In this document: in pieces, positions 33,242 to 40,937 of the stretch
Numbering within the stretch: position 1 is the stretch's first letter
Layout: every line of letters begins with the position of its first letter
Source of the DNA: Amycolatopsis sp. CA-230715
GTDB taxonomy: Bacteria; Actinomycetota; Actinomycetes; Mycobacteriales; Pseudonocardiaceae
Direction: 5' to 3'
Length of the DNA: 64,000 bases
Assembly (NCBI RefSeq): GCF_018736145.1
Contig: NZ_CP059997.1
Coordinates: 457,501 to 521,500 of the forward strand
Position numbers and translations under genes: made by a program
The notes under the pieces: generated by a model
What the model was told of the DNA's origin: nothing
The model's input: the letters and a program-made list of their open reading frames with translations, nothing else
Databases searched by the model: none

Positions 33242-34644
33242 CCGCGCCCGGAACGGCACCGGAGCGGACGCGGTGGGGCGCGGTGGTCGCGGTCTCCCTC
33301 GGCGTGGTGCTCGCCGGGCTCGACATGACGATCGTCGCGGTGGTGCTGCCGGTGCTCGGCGACGATCTCGGCGCCGGTTCGTCTGCGGCGCAATGGGTTC
33401 TGCTCGGGTATTCGCTCCCGTTGCTCGCGCTGAGCGTGCCCGCGGGACGCTGGCTCGACCGCGCCGACCCGAGGGCCGCGTTCGCGTTCGCCGTCGGCGG
33501 CTTCGGCGTCGCCAGCGCGCTGATCGCGCTCGCGCCCGGCTTCGCGCTCGTCGTGGCGGCGCGGGTGCTGCAAGGCCTCTTCGGGGCGTTGGTCGGCGTG
33601 ACGGTGCTGCCGATCGTGGGCCGGTCGGTCCGCCGGGAGCACCGGGCGCGGGCGATGGCCGTGGTGCTCACGCTGATCCCGCTCAGCGGCGTCGCGGGCC
33701 CGGCGCTGGGCGGGTTGCTCACCGAGGCCTTCGGCTGGCGTTCGGTCTTCCTGGTCAACGTCCCGGTGGCGGCGCTCGCCGTCGCGTGCGGGATGCGTGC
33801 CATCGCGCGGGAGCGCGCGGGACTGCCGGTACCGGATCGCGGGATGCTGGCCGAAGTGCTGGTGCTCGGCGCGGCCTCGGCAGCGCTGTTCCTCGCGCTG
33901 GACCTCTTCGGCCGCCGCTCCGGACTCGTACCGCCACTGCTGCTGGTGGCCGTCGCGGCGGTGGGCACGGCGGTGTGGGCGGTGCTGCGCCCGTCCCGCC
34001 CGGTGCTCGCGCTCGTGCGGGCGCCGGGGATCCCCGGCGCGCTGCTCGCCCTGACCTCGGCCACCGCCGCGGTCGGCGCGGTGAACTTCCTGGTGCCCTA
34101 CTTCCTTGCCACCACGGCGAATGCGGCCCCCGGCGAGATCGGGGCGGCGCTGCTGTGCCTTTCCGCCGCGATGGCCGTCACCTCACCCGTCGCGGGCGTG
34201 GTCGCCGACCGGGTGGGCAGTGGCCGGGTCGCGTTCGCGGGCGCGCTGGTGTTCGCGGGCGGGACGGCCTCGCTGCTGTGCACCGGCGACTCGGCCACCC
34301 CGGGCGGGCTCGCGTGGCGGCTGGCGCTGCTCGGCGTCGGGCAGGGCCTGTTCGCCGGTCCGAACGCGGCCGTGCTGCTGGACCTCACGCCCGCGAACCG
34401 GTTCGGGACGTCGGCCGGGGTGAGCGCGCTGGCGAGGAACCTCGGGTTCTCCCTCGGCCCGGCGCTCGGCGCGCTCACCTGGGCCACCGCCGAAGATCCC
34501 GCCGCCGGCTTCCGCGCCGGGGCGATCGCGGTGCTGGCCGTGGCCGCGCTTTCCGCGGCCGCTTCCCTTCCCCGGCACGGAAAACCCGCCGCGCTCAGAG
34601 CGCCGCGGACAACGAGCGGGCGAGGTCCCCGCGCCCGCCGGTGA
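33238..34644 (+). CDS. MFS transporter, DHA2 (14-TM) drug-exporter type
   Basis: A 468-residue exporter with 13-14 hydrophobic segments and the DHA2 signatures LDMTIVAVVLPVL (TM1), WVLLGYSLPLLALSVPAGRWLD (motif A region) and GPALGGLLTEAFGWRSVFLVNVP (motif C). The TTG at 33238 overlaps the preceding stop; GGGAG is 8 nt upstream. It is coupled to the FMN reductase gene. The last 50 bp overlap the convergent ycaQ-like gene, and the C-terminal tail (APRTTSGRGPRARR) is read from that overlap. Substrate unknown. Confidence 0.84.
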   Translation: MTAPGTAPERTRWGAVVAVSLGVVLAGLDMTIVAVVLPVLGDDLGAGSSAAQWVLLGYSLPLLALSVPAGRWLDRADPRAAFAFAVGGFGVASALIALAPGFALVVAARVLQGLFGALVGVTVLPIVGRSVRREHRARAMAVVLTLIPLSGVAGPALGGLLTEAFGWRSVFLVNVPVAALAVACGMRAIARERAGLPVPDRGMLAEVLVLGAASAALFLALDLFGRRSGLVPPLLLVAVAAVGTAVWAVLRPSRPVLALVRAPGIPGALLALTSATAAVGAVNFLVPYFLATTANAAPGEIGAALLCLSAAMAVTSPVAGVVADRVGSGRVAFAGALVFAGGTASLLCTGDSATPGGLAWRLALLGVGQGLFAGPNAAVLLDLTPANRFGTSAGVSALARNLGFSLGPALGALTWATAEDPAAGFRAGAIAVLAVAALSAAASLPRHGKPAALRAPRTTSGRGPRARR

Positions 34645-35803
34645 CCACGCCGTCGAGCTCCAGCCAGTCGGCCATGTGCCGGAGCTCGGCGGCGAGCTCG
34701 CCCGCCACGCGCTTCTTGTCCGTGCCGGGTTCGCTGAACGCGCCCTGCGCGCGCAACACGCCCGCGGCGCGATCCGCCTTGAGATCGACCCTGCCGACCA
34801 GTTCGCCGTCGAGCAGGAACGGGTACACGTAGTAGCCGTACTCCCGCTTGGGCTCCGGCACGTAGATCTCGATGCGGTAGCGGAAGCCGAACATCCGCTC
34901 GGTGCGCGCCCGCTCCCAGATCAGCGGGTCGAACGGGCACAGCAGCGCCCTGCCGGTGACCGACCGCGGCGTGCGGGCCGCCGCGTGCCGGTAGGCGGTG
35001 CCGCGCCAGCCCTCGACGGCGACCGGTTCGAGGACGCCGCCGTCGACCAGCTCGCCGACGGCCTGCCGGGTGATCTCCGGCCCGAGCCGGTAGTAGTCCC
35101 GCAGATCCGTTTCGGTGGCCACGCCGAGCGCGGTCGCCGAGTTCTCGACGAGCCGGCGCGCACCCTCCTCTTTGGACACCGAGCGGCCGTGGATCTCCGG
35201 CGGGACAACGCGTTCGGTGAGGTCGTAGAGGCGTTCGAACGAGCGGCGGGTGCCGGTGGTGAGCGTGCCCATGCCGAACAGCCACTCGCACACCTTCTTC
35301 ACCTCCGACCGCTCCCACCACGAGCCGGGAGCGCGCTTCGACGCCCCGGCGACCTCGCGCTCGATACCGCCCGCGCCGATCGGGCCCAGTTCCTTGACCA
35401 CGGCCAGCACGTCGTCGACCAGCCCCGGCGAGGCGTCCACCAAGGGCCGGTAGTTCCGCCACCAGCCTGGCCGCTTGGCACCGGAGTGCAGCAGCGGCCA
35501 GTCCTCCACCGGGATCAGGCTCGCCTCGTGCGCCCAGTACTCCACCAGCATCCGGGGCCGCTTGGCCGAATGCGCCCACGCCGCGTCGTCCACCAGCGCC
35601 GGGTCGTACGCGCCGAGCCGCGCGAACAACGGCGCGTAGTGCGCGCGCACCGCGACGTTCACCGAGTCCAGCTGGATCAGCCGCACGCGCGAAAGCACCT
35701 TCTTCAGGTGCCGCCGCGTCGGCTCGCCTGCCGGGCGGGGATCCGAGAAACCTTGCGCGGCCAGCGCCGTCCGCCGCGCGGCCGCCACACTCATCGTCTG
35801 CAT
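34595..35803 (-). CDS. YcaQ-like DNA glycosylase (crosslink repair)
   Basis: A 402-residue winged-helix protein of the HTH_42/YcaQ (AlkX) family; members excise bulky or crosslinked alkylated bases and often protect producers from their own genotoxins. Typical features are QLDSVNVAVRAHYAPLFARLG (about 40-60), EYWAHEASLIPVEDWPLL with the catalytic-loop region, and DPLIWERARTERMFGFRYRIEIYVPEPKREYGYYVYPFL. The start is either the ATG at 35803 or one three codons later. The 3' end lies inside the MFS gene. YcaQ motif QxQ was not verified. Confidence 0.85.
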   Translation of the reverse strand: MQTMSVAAARRTALAAQGFSDPRPAGEPTRRHLKKVLSRVRLIQLDSVNVAVRAHYAPLFARLGAYDPALVDDAAWAHSAKRPRMLVEYWAHEASLIPVEDWPLLHSGAKRPGWWRNYRPLVDASPGLVDDVLAVVKELGPIGAGGIEREVAGASKRAPGSWWERSEVKKVCEWLFGMGTLTTGTRRSFERLYDLTERVVPPEIHGRSVSKEEGARRLVENSATALGVATETDLRDYYRLGPEITRQAVGELVDGGVLEPVAVEGWRGTAYRHAAARTPRSVTGRALLCPFDPLIWERARTERMFGFRYRIEIYVPEPKREYGYYVYPFLLDGELVGRVDLKADRAAGVLRAQGAFSEPGTDKKRVAGELAAELRHMADWLELDGVVTGGRGDLARSLSAAL

Positions 35804-35854
35804 GATCAGCTCATCGTGCCAGCACCCACCGACAATTCCGGTGGGGCCGCCCGT

Positions 35855-35860
35855 TAGGTT
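35855..35860 (+). promoter_or_regulatory. -10 TAGGTT of the GNAT gene
   Basis: TAGGTT, 6 nt before the GTG at 35867; it favours this GTG over the adjacent one at 35864. Confidence 0.5.
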
Positions 35861-35866
35861 GCCGTG

Positions 35867-36427
35867 GTGAGCACCGCGAACGTCCGCCCCGCCACCACCG
35901 GCGACGCCACCGAGATCACCAGGATCCAGCGCGACACCTGGCGAACCGCCTACGCCGAACTGCTCGGTGAGCACGGGCTCGCCGAGCTGGACGCGGCCGA
36001 CGCGGCACGGCAGTGGACCGCCGCGATCGACCACCCGGAGACGCGGGTCTTCGTGGCCACCGAAGGCGAGTTCACGGTCGGTTTCAGCGTGTCCGGCCCC
36101 GCACCGGAGCCGGACGCGGCGAACGCGGCGGGCGAGCTGCCCGAGGACGCCGGACGGCTCGCGATGATCGGGTCCGTGCTCGTCGAACCGCGCTGGGGCA
36201 GGCGCGGGCACGGCGGCCGCCTCCTCGCCGCGGCCGCGCGCGCGGTGGCGGAGCTCGGCGCCGAACGGGGCATCGCGTGGGTCGCGCAGGCCGACTCGGC
36301 CTCGCTCGGGCTCTACCGCCGCGCGGGCTGGAAACCGGACGGCACCGTCCGCACGCTCGACACCGGCGAGCGGACGGTGCGCGAAATCCGCCTCACCGGA
36401 CCGCTCGACCTCGAACTGACCGACTAG
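35867..36427 (+). CDS. GNAT family N-acetyltransferase
   Basis: A 186-residue GCN5-related acetyltransferase. The acetyl-CoA-binding segment is IGSVLVEPRWGRRGHGGRLLAAAARAV (Q/RxxGxG/A replaced by RRGHGG, about residues 100-125), followed by ADSASLGLYRRAGWKPDG, which is the usual motif B. The acceptor is unknown: small molecule, peptide or protein. Leaderless start. Divergent from ycaQ. Confidence 0.85.
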   Translation: MSTANVRPATTGDATEITRIQRDTWRTAYAELLGEHGLAELDAADAARQWTAAIDHPETRVFVATEGEFTVGFSVSGPAPEPDAANAAGELPEDAGRLAMIGSVLVEPRWGRRGHGGRLLAAAARAVAELGAERGIAWVAQADSASLGLYRRAGWKPDGTVRTLDTGERTVREIRLTGPLDLELTD

Positions 36428-36432
36428 GTTTG

Positions 36433-36514
36433 TGTTTTGTAAGCGGCGGAGCCGCTTGAGTGGCAAGCAGCTCGCACCGCCACCCGCACCGCCACGCAAA
36501 CCACTTACAAAACA
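36433..36514. repeat. intergenic repeat/terminator, copy A
   Basis: Between convergent gene ends. Outer arms TGTTTTGTAAG (36433-36443) and CTTACAAAACA (36504-36514) are exact complements; inside is AAGCGGC-GGA-GCCGCTT (36441-36457). Bases 36441-36483 recur, with two substitutions and one inserted base, at 61237-61280, also between convergent genes. The right arm contains the stop codon of the GtrA gene. Confidence 0.75.
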
Positions 36515-37005
36515 TCCTGCCGGTCGGTGAAGACGATCCAGCGCATCACGGAGTACATGAACACGCCCTCGCAGGCGCCCGCGATGAGGCGGGACAGGTG
36601 GTATTCCACGCCGAGCGCGGTGAGCCCGCTGCCGACGCCGAGGATGAACGCGGCGTAGTTGATCCCGACCGCGATCGCGTACTTCATCATCTGGCCACCC
36701 ACCGGCGCGTGGGAGCGGAAGTTCATCGCCCGGTTCAGCACGAAGCTCAGCCCGAACGCGCACAGGTAGGCCAGCGTGATGGCGATCGGCACGGGCCACC
36801 CGAGCCCGCCGTGGAGCGCGGTGAGCAGGGCGAGGTCGACGCCGAAGGTGAAGCCGTTGATGACGGCGAAGCCGAGGAAGTTGGGCGCGATCCAGCGGCT
36901 CAGCCCGAACGGCAGCACGCGGACCACGGCCGCGCACAGCGCCGAGAACCGGTCGGGAAGGGATTCGCGATGCCGGGCGGGTGCCTCGGCCTGATCCTGC
37001 GCCAC
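36505..37005 (-). CDS. GtrA-like membrane protein
   Basis: A 166-residue integral membrane protein of the GtrA family with four hydrophobic segments (about 37-57, 65-85, 105-125, 135-152). GtrA proteins are thought to flip or help translocate polyprenyl-linked sugars used to decorate cell-wall polymers. Conserved features are FAVINGFTFGVDLALL and YLCAFGLSFVLNRAMNFRSH. The GTG at 37005 is chosen as the nearest sensible start; upstream codons read into non-conserved sequence. The stop codon lies in a repeat arm. Confidence 0.82.
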   Translation of the reverse strand: MAQDQAEAPARHRESLPDRFSALCAAVVRVLPFGLSRWIAPNFLGFAVINGFTFGVDLALLTALHGGLGWPVPIAITLAYLCAFGLSFVLNRAMNFRSHAPVGGQMMKYAIAVGINYAAFILGVGSGLTALGVEYHLSRLIAGACEGVFMYSVMRWIVFTDRQDVL

Positions 37006-37150
37006 CTCACGAGAATCGCAGCCGCAGGTGACGGCGAGCCGTCCACGAGGTGATCTTCTGGTGCGTTCCCCCGCCAGGAAACGGGTGCCAACCCCACCGA
37101 TCCCGGGGTGGCGGACTGCTAGCGTGGATGAGGTCCACAAGGAGGCGAGC

Positions 37151-37684
37151 ATGCTCGGTTGGCTGTGCGTGACACTCGGTGTCGCGTTCAGCTCCGCGCT
37201 GATCCCGGTGGTCAGCGTCGAAGTCTTCGTGCTCGGGCTCGCCACGGCCCAGCCGACGCTGCACTGGCTGGCGCTCGGCCTAGTGGTCGCGGTGGGCCAG
37301 CTCGCCGGGAAGCTGCTCTTCTACCTGGCGGCGCGGGGTTCGATCAAGCTGCCCCGGAAGCTGCACGACAAGCTCCACGCGAGGCTGCACCGCGAGCGCC
37401 CGCCGTCACCGCGCCGCGAACGCTGGCACGCCAGGACGAAGTGGCTGCGCGCCAAGCTCGACGCGCTGCGCGAACGGTGCCACCGCCACCCGCACTGGAT
37501 GACCGGCACCTACGGCGTCAGCTCGATCGTCGGCCTGCCGCCGTTCATGGCGACCACGGTGCTCGCCGGTCTGGTCAGGATGCCGCTGTCCACCTTCCTC
37601 GTCGCCGGGCTGGCCGGCCGGATGATCCGGTTCAGCGCGCTGGCCGCGGCGCCCGCCGCCTTCGCCGGCTGGCTGCACTTCTGA
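37151..37684 (+). CDS. small membrane protein, VTT/DedA-like
   Basis: A 177-residue membrane protein with two hydrophobic pairs separated by a very basic cytoplasmic loop (about 60-115, many Arg/Lys/His). The second half contains YGVSSIVGLPPFMATTVLAGLVRMPLSTFL, reminiscent of the re-entrant G-x-PP segment of VTT/DedA and YqaA-like proteins implicated in lipid scrambling or small-molecule transport. GGAGG lies 6 nt before the ATG. The family assignment is tentative. A perfect 12-bp hairpin starts on the base after the stop. Confidence 0.6.
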   Translation: MLGWLCVTLGVAFSSALIPVVSVEVFVLGLATAQPTLHWLALGLVVAVGQLAGKLLFYLAARGSIKLPRKLHDKLHARLHRERPPSPRRERWHARTKWLRAKLDALRERCHRHPHWMTGTYGVSSIVGLPPFMATTVLAGLVRMPLSTFLVAGLAGRMIRFSALAAAPAAFAGWLHF

Positions 37685-37709
37685 GAACTCCTTGCCGGGC
37701 AAGGAGTTC
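37685..37709. terminator. 12-bp hairpin between convergent genes
   Basis: GAACTCCTTGCC (37685-37696), one G, then its exact complement (37698-37709); it lies between gene ends at 37684 and 37732. Confidence 0.8.
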
Positions 37710-37731
37710 CGCGTGATGTCGACGGCGGCGG

Positions 37732-38814
37732 TCACCTGCTGGGAACCGGCGCGAGGGGTTCGCACCGCGGCGCGAGGTCGTAGGCCGCGGCGAGCGCGGG
37801 CTCGCCCCTGACCACGCCGGGTAGATCCGGCCCGGCGGGCTTGACCGTGACGAGTACCGCGTGGATCTGCGTGGCCTTGGCCTCCAGCTGGTCGTTCGGC
37901 AGCGAGTCGAGATCGCCGAAGCGGCCCGGTCCCGGCGGGGGCAGCTTCGCCGTCGCGGCCCGCGCCGCGGCCAGGATGCTCGCCCGGTGGTCGTCGGCCG
38001 CCTTGAGTCCGAGGGGCGCCAGCGGATCCAGCTGGTCCACCACCTGGCTGACCAGTACGCCCGCCGTGGAAAGGTAGCCGCTCAGCTGCGATCGGGCGAG
38101 GTCGGCGAACCGCGGATCGCCGGTCGCCGCGCTGTCCGGGGGATCCTTCCGCAGTGCGGCCAGCGTCTTGGTGCCCGCGCACATGCCGTCGGACCAGCCG
38201 ACCATGGCCCGGGTCGGCTCGGACGCCGAGGGCTGGTCCGGCCGCCGCACCGGGGCGCAGGGGGGCGCGAGGTTGTAGGAGGCGATCAGCCCCGGTGTCG
38301 CTCCGGCCAGCGCGGCCAGCCTGGGCACCTGCGGTTCGATCGCGTCGATCTCGGCGGAAGCCTGCTTCGCCTTCGCGACTTTCTGCTCGTCCGAGCCGCT
38401 CGCGAGCGCCGGGTCGCCGAGCGCCGGCAGCCGCGTCACGGTCCCGTCGAGGGTCTTCACCAGCTCGTCGGTGAACGCGTCGGCCGCGGCGACTCCCGAC
38501 TTCGCGACGGCCTTGAGGTTCTTCGACGCGGCTCCGACATCCCTGGCGATCTGGTCGAGGTAGCCGATCGCCGCGTAGCCCGCCATCATCGGATTGCCCT
38601 GGCGCATCAGCGCTTCGGCCGAGTTGCCCTTCTCGCGGAAGCCGTCGACCGAGGCGGTGGCCGCGCACAGTGCGCCGGACCACCCGACCAGAGCCCGCGT
38701 CGCCGGGGCGGCGGCTGGCGGAGCGGCGGGTGGCGGCTCCGGCGCCGAACATCCCACCAGTGCCAAGCCCAGCCCGAGCAGCGAAGCCGTCCGCCACCGC
38801 GATCCACCCTGCAT
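37732..38814 (-). CDS. lipoprotein with internal duplication, function unknown
   Basis: A 360-residue exported lipoprotein. The signal ends in LVGC with the lipidated Cys22, followed by a Pro/Ala linker. The rest is two related halves: TRALVGWSGALCAAT at residue 39 and TRAMVGWSDGMCAGT at residue 201 open them, and YNLAPPCAP (180) and YDLAPRCEP (about 347) close them. Each half thus has one Cys near its start and one near its end, likely an intra-repeat disulfide, and is helical by composition. GGGGAGGG precedes the ATG. The family is not recognised. No partner is evident. Confidence 0.75.
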   Translation of the reverse strand: MQGGSRWRTASLLGLGLALVGCSAPEPPPAAPPAAAPATRALVGWSGALCAATASVDGFREKGNSAEALMRQGNPMMAGYAAIGYLDQIARDVGAASKNLKAVAKSGVAAADAFTDELVKTLDGTVTRLPALGDPALASGSDEQKVAKAKQASAEIDAIEPQVPRLAALAGATPGLIASYNLAPPCAPVRRPDQPSASEPTRAMVGWSDGMCAGTKTLAALRKDPPDSAATGDPRFADLARSQLSGYLSTAGVLVSQVVDQLDPLAPLGLKAADDHRASILAAARAATAKLPPPGPGRFGDLDSLPNDQLEAKATQIHAVLVTVKPAGPDLPGVVRGEPALAAAYDLAPRCEPLAPVPSR

Positions 38815-38966
38815 CGGCCCTCCCCTTCGATCCGTGCCGAGCACGGTAGGGCGAGCACGCCGGGAGCAGTCCCCGATGACCGGCGGAAGTCGCCGTGAGT
38901 CCACAAGCGACAGCCAAGCCGATTTTCGGCGTTTCGGGTACGAAGGCCGCGATCACGCCCTACACT

Positions 38967-38991
38967 GTGACATCCAAAGTCAAAATGTCAC
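38967..38991. promoter_or_regulatory. inverted repeat in divergent promoter region
   Basis: GTGACAT (38967-38973) and ATGTCAC (38985-38991), exact complements 11 nt apart, in the AT-richest part of the 192-bp region between divergent lipoprotein genes; they lie 15 nt before the GTG at 39007. Operator-like; the regulator is unknown. Confidence 0.5.
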
Positions 38992-39006
38992 TCGATCGGG
39001 GAAACC

Positions 39007-39708
39007 GTGCCGCCGAGAGCCCTCATCACCGCCGCCGCCTGCCTCGTCCTGCTGTGCGCGGCCTGCAAGCCCGATTCCGACGCCGGGTCCACCGGCTCGA
39101 CCGGTGCCGCCCCCGGCGACACGTCCTCGACGGAGAGCACCGAGGGCAAGTCCCGGTACACCGCGTTCGACCAGGTCCCCGGGCCGGTGCTCACCTGGGC
39201 GCCGATGACCGAACAGGGCCGCGGCGAACGGCTCGACGTGAAGGCGATGACCGCCGCGGTGCAGCCGGAGTTCCAGGTTGATACCCCCGGCCCCGGGAAA
39301 AAGTTCCTGGTGGTCTACGTCGCGGTGACTCCGGCGGACGGACCGGGCTTCCCCAAGCTGAACCTGCAGGAGTTGAACATCCGCTACCCCAACGCGAGCG
39401 CGAGCACCTGCTCGATCGAGGCACTGGCGCCGCAACTGGTGACGGGCTACTGCTACCGGCCGAGCAAACCGGCGCGGTACGAGCTGGTCCCGCTGGACAG
39501 CGACTGGGAGCACAAGGACCCGTGGATCCCGAACACGCTGAACACGCCGGTCGAAATGGGCAAGGGCTACGCGAGCGTCGGCACCTTCCCCATCCCCGAT
39601 ACCGTGACCGGCCCCTTCGAGCTGTGCGGCACCGGCGCCAAGGTCACCCAGGAAGGCCCGGAGCCGCCTGGCCCGTGCGTGCCGCTGAACCTCACGGCAC
39701 AGGGCTGA
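39007..39708 (+). CDS. secreted lipoprotein, function unknown
   Basis: A 233-residue exported lipoprotein: signal MPPRALITAAACLVLLCAAC with lipidated Cys20, a Ser/Thr/Gly linker (about 25-48) and a beta-rich domain (about 70-233). The domain (KKFLVVYVAVTPADG, then LNIRYPNAS, and GTFPIPDTV) resembles the DUF4352/immunoglobulin-like telokin domains of actinobacterial lipoproteins, but no firm family is claimed. Four later cysteines may form two disulfides. GTG start after GGGGA. Convergent with the TPR-like gene 12 nt away. Confidence 0.7.
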   Translation: MPPRALITAAACLVLLCAACKPDSDAGSTGSTGAAPGDTSSTESTEGKSRYTAFDQVPGPVLTWAPMTEQGRGERLDVKAMTAAVQPEFQVDTPGPGKKFLVVYVAVTPADGPGFPKLNLQELNIRYPNASASTCSIEALAPQLVTGYCYRPSKPARYELVPLDSDWEHKDPWIPNTLNTPVEMGKGYASVGTFPIPDTVTGPFELCGTGAKVTQEGPEPPGPCVPLNLTAQG

Positions 39709-39720
39709 CAAACCCCGGCC

Positions 39721-40164
39721 CTAAGCGGTTTTCGCGAGTTCTACGGCGCGGCGCATGGTGTCGCGGGCGCGCTTGCGGTCGCCCGCGATGTCGTAGGCGT
39801 AGGCGAGGCGGTACCAGTACCGCCAGTCGTCGGGGTGCGCTTCGAGTTCGGCCTTGCGCTCGTCGAACCAGGCGTCGGCGGCCTTGCGGTCCACCCGGCC
39901 CGACGGCATGCGCGGCAGGTCCTCGACGTCGGGCAGCCCGCCCTCGGCCTCGAGGCTGCGCGCGAGCCGCTGGATCCTGGTACCGGAGCGCCACGTGGCG
40001 ACGATCATCCAGGCGCCGAGCACCGGCAGCACCATGACGCCGACGCCCAGCAGGATCCCCGAGGTCTCGCCGCTGCGGAACAACGCGATCGCCCGGTCCG
40101 CGAGCATCACGATGTAGAGCACCAGCGCGGCGGTCAGCACCAGCGCGAGGTTGCGGGCCCTCAT
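39721..40164 (-). CDS. membrane protein with TPR-like tail
   Basis: A 147-residue protein with two N-terminal transmembrane segments (about 6-25 and 36-56) and a cytoplasmic tail. The tail contains one TPR-like helix pair, DDWRYWYRLAYAYDIAGDRKRARDTMRRAVEL. Its ATG overlaps the dapB stop (ATGA), so it is the last gene of the pepR-dapB unit. A small unit of this kind follows dapB in related actinobacteria. Function unknown; a protein-protein interaction is likely. Confidence 0.75.
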   Translation of the reverse strand: MRARNLALVLTAALVLYIVMLADRAIALFRSGETSGILLGVGVMVLPVLGAWMIVATWRSGTRIQRLARSLEAEGGLPDVEDLPRMPSGRVDRKAADAWFDERKAELEAHPDDWRYWYRLAYAYDIAGDRKRARDTMRRAVELAKTA

Positions 40165-40937
40165 AGCTCGAGCACGTTCTCCAGGCCGATCGTCAGCCCG
40201 GGGCGCTTCGGCACGGTGCGGACGCCGAGCAGCACGCCCGGCATGAACGACGCGCGGTCCGTCGAGTCGTGGCGGATCGTCAGCGTCTCGCCGTCGGCAC
40301 CGAACAGGATCTCCTCGTGCGCGACGAGACCGGGCAGGCGCACGGAATGCACCGCCACGCCGTCGATCGCGGCGCCGCGCGCACCGTCCAATTCGGACGT
40401 CGTCGCGTCGGGACCCGGTTTGAGCCCCGCCGCCGACCTGGCCTCGCCGATCAGCTTCGCGGTGTGCGCCGCCGTACCAGAGGGTGCGTCGGCTTTACGA
40501 TTGTGGTGCAGCTCGATGATCTCGGCCGATTCGTAGAACCGGGCGGCCTGCTGGGCGAACCGCATCGCGAGCACCGCGCCGAGCGCGAAGTTGGGTGCGA
40601 TCAATACACCCAGTTCGGGTTTCGCCTCGAGCCAGCCGCGTAGCGTCGCGAGGCGTTCCTGGGTGAACCCGGTGGTGCCGACGACCGCGTGGATGCCGCG
40701 GTCCACGGCGAACCGCAGGTTGTCCATCACCACGTCGGGATGGGTGAAGTCGATGACCACCTCGGCGCCGGCGTCGGCGATCTCGAACACCGAATCCCCG
40801 GCGTCGACCATCGCGACGACCTCGAGATCGGGGCTGGCTTCCACGGCCTTGACGGCCTGTGCGCCCATCCGGCCCCTGGCACCGAGCACACCGACCCGGC
40901 GGGGCTTGTCCTCGCCGCGCTGAAGGTCTTCGGTCAC
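40161..40937 (-). CDS. dapB: 4-hydroxy-tetrahydrodipicolinate reductase
   Basis: A 258-residue NAD(P)H reductase, the step after DapA toward diaminopimelate. The dinucleotide loop GARGRMG is at residues 19-25, the substrate motif ELHHNRKADAPSGTA carries His144/His145 and Lys148, and the C-terminal domain is normal. The GTG at 40937 overlaps the upstream pepR stop by 4 nt, with AGGTG before it. It is in the usual pnp-pepR-dapB order. Confidence 0.95.
   Translation of the reverse strand: MTEDLQRGEDKPRRVGVLGARGRMGAQAVKAVEASPDLEVVAMVDAGDSVFEIADAGAEVVIDFTHPDVVMDNLRFAVDRGIHAVVGTTGFTQERLATLRGWLEAKPELGVLIAPNFALGAVLAMRFAQQAARFYESAEIIELHHNRKADAPSGTAAHTAKLIGEARSAAGLKPGPDATTSELDGARGAAIDGVAVHSVRLPGLVAHEEILFGADGETLTIRHDSTDRASFMPGVLLGVRTVPKRPGLTIGLENVLEL

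Noticed and set aside
36433..36514. Copy A of the intergenic repeat as an insertion-sequence end
   Set aside because: No transposase, target duplication or partner end was found; a terminator-like repeat explains it better.
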